From assembly GCA_046733315.1 (NCBI GenBank), contig JBKPOV010000161.1, forward strand, positions 1 to 32,290: a stretch of 32,290 bases of DNA. The letters run 5' to 3'. The notes beneath the pieces are model-generated. The model worked only from the letters and a program-made list of their open reading frames with translations, did not search any database and was not told the DNA's origin. This stretch comes from VRUE01 sp046733315. Lineage in GTDB: Bacteria; Actinomycetota; Thermoleophilia; Solirubrobacterales; 70-9. How positions within the stretch are numbered: the first letter of the stretch is position 1; every line of letters starts with the position of its first letter. This document shows positions 31,928-32,290 of the stretch, in pieces. The position numbers and the translations under genes were made by a program.

Positions 31928-32290
31928 AGGAAGCCGAGTGGAGAAGGCCGCCGTCGATGGGAATCACGGTTCCCGTTATGTAGGCAGCTCTCTCGGAGCA
32001 GAGGAAGGCGACGAGGTCGCCGTACTCGTCGGGGCGGCCGAGGCGGGCCGCAGGGACTTCCTGCTTCGCGGCGTCTTCGGCAGCGTCGAGGGAGCCGCCC
32101 GCATCGGCGAGGCGTTCGGTGGCGAAGCGGCCGGTGGCCACGGTGTTGACCGTGACGCCGTCGGCGGCGACCTCGTTGGCGAGCGTCTTGAGGAAGCCGA
32201 CGGCGGCCATCCGGTGGGCGTTGGACAGGCCGAGGCCGGGAATCGGCTCGCGGGTGGAGGTCGAGCCGACGTTGACGATCCGCCCCCAGC
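31926..32290 (-). CDS. Short-chain dehydrogenase/reductase-family protein, partial (start beyond the window)
   Basis: Only the C-terminal 121 residues are in the window. SDR features: GRIVNVGSTSTREPIPG (strand 5), LANEVAADGVTVNTVATG, GRPDEYGDLVAFLCSERAAYITGTVIPIDGG, all typical of the FabG-like fold. The catalytic Tyr-x3-Lys is missing: the place reads LSNAHRMAAVG, with Ser and Arg where Tyr and Lys should be. It therefore belongs to an atypical SDR group that may bind NAD(P) without normal catalysis or use other residues. Its stop overlaps element A2. Confidence 0.85.
   Translation of the reverse strand, partial: WGRIVNVGSTSTREPIPGLGLSNAHRMAAVGFLKTLANEVAADGVTVNTVATGRFATERLADAGGSLDAAEDAAKQEVPAARLGRPDEYGDLVAFLCSERAAYITGTVIPIDGGLLHSAS

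Overview
The window is a GC-rich bacterial chromosome segment that is almost entirely coding: 34 protein genes, with gaps rarely above 100 bp. Gene content points to a deep-branching actinobacterium, by inference Thermoleophilia/Solirubrobacterales-like. The pointers are an HspR-controlled dnaK-grpE-dnaJ-hspR operon, phosphatidylinositol synthesis genes (PI-phosphate synthase and inositol-1-phosphate synthase), an F420-type LLM oxidoreductase, a cytochrome P450, and frequent GTG/TTG starts on apparently leaderless mRNAs. No rRNA, tRNA, CRISPR array, IS transposase or prophage gene was seen.

Layout. 121-2465: cytochrome P450, a small thioredoxin-fold (GST-N-like) protein and a vapBC toxin-antitoxin pair. 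2478-5999 (minus): purine genes GYD-purD-purE-purB. 6077-8571 (minus): a membrane-anchored protein and a secreted multi-module lytic transglycosylase. 8656-15299 (minus): the heat-shock operon dnaK-grpE-dnaJ-hspR-clpB. 15509-17963: a secreted His-rich endonuclease/phosphatase-like protein, a membrane-anchored cytochrome c and an endonuclease III. 18115-23787 (plus): an Asp-nucleophile alpha/beta hydrolase, then a PI cluster (PAP2 phosphatase, CDP-alcohol phosphatidyltransferase, ino1), a glycosyltransferase-N/PHP fusion and a UDG-like iron-sulfur protein. 23921-27769: LLM oxidoreductase, a tiny coiled-coil membrane protein, an RlmD-like methyltransferase, a Lys/Ala-rich histone-like protein and a second endonuclease/phosphatase-family protein. 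27788-31840 (plus): argF-lgt-prmC-lysS, with an unusual LysRS active site. 31926-end: a partial SDR protein.

The most striking non-gene feature is a set of ten palindromic elements in four families, here called A-D. Within a family the inner sequence is conserved, but in families A, C and partly B the outer arms differ between copies while staying self-complementary, i.e. they covary. Copies sit between convergent genes, where they can supply stop codons, inside operons (purE-purB, dnaJ-hspR), next to promoters, and in two cases in frame inside coding sequence (the GrpE N-terminus and an EEP-family protein). I recognise none of the four from published repeat classes.

A second window-wide pattern is leaderless transcription. 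At least nine genes have a TANNNT-like -10 hexamer only 6-9 nt before the start codon. One divergent pair (argF and the EEP gene) has start codons 18 nt apart around a single shared symmetric -10 region.
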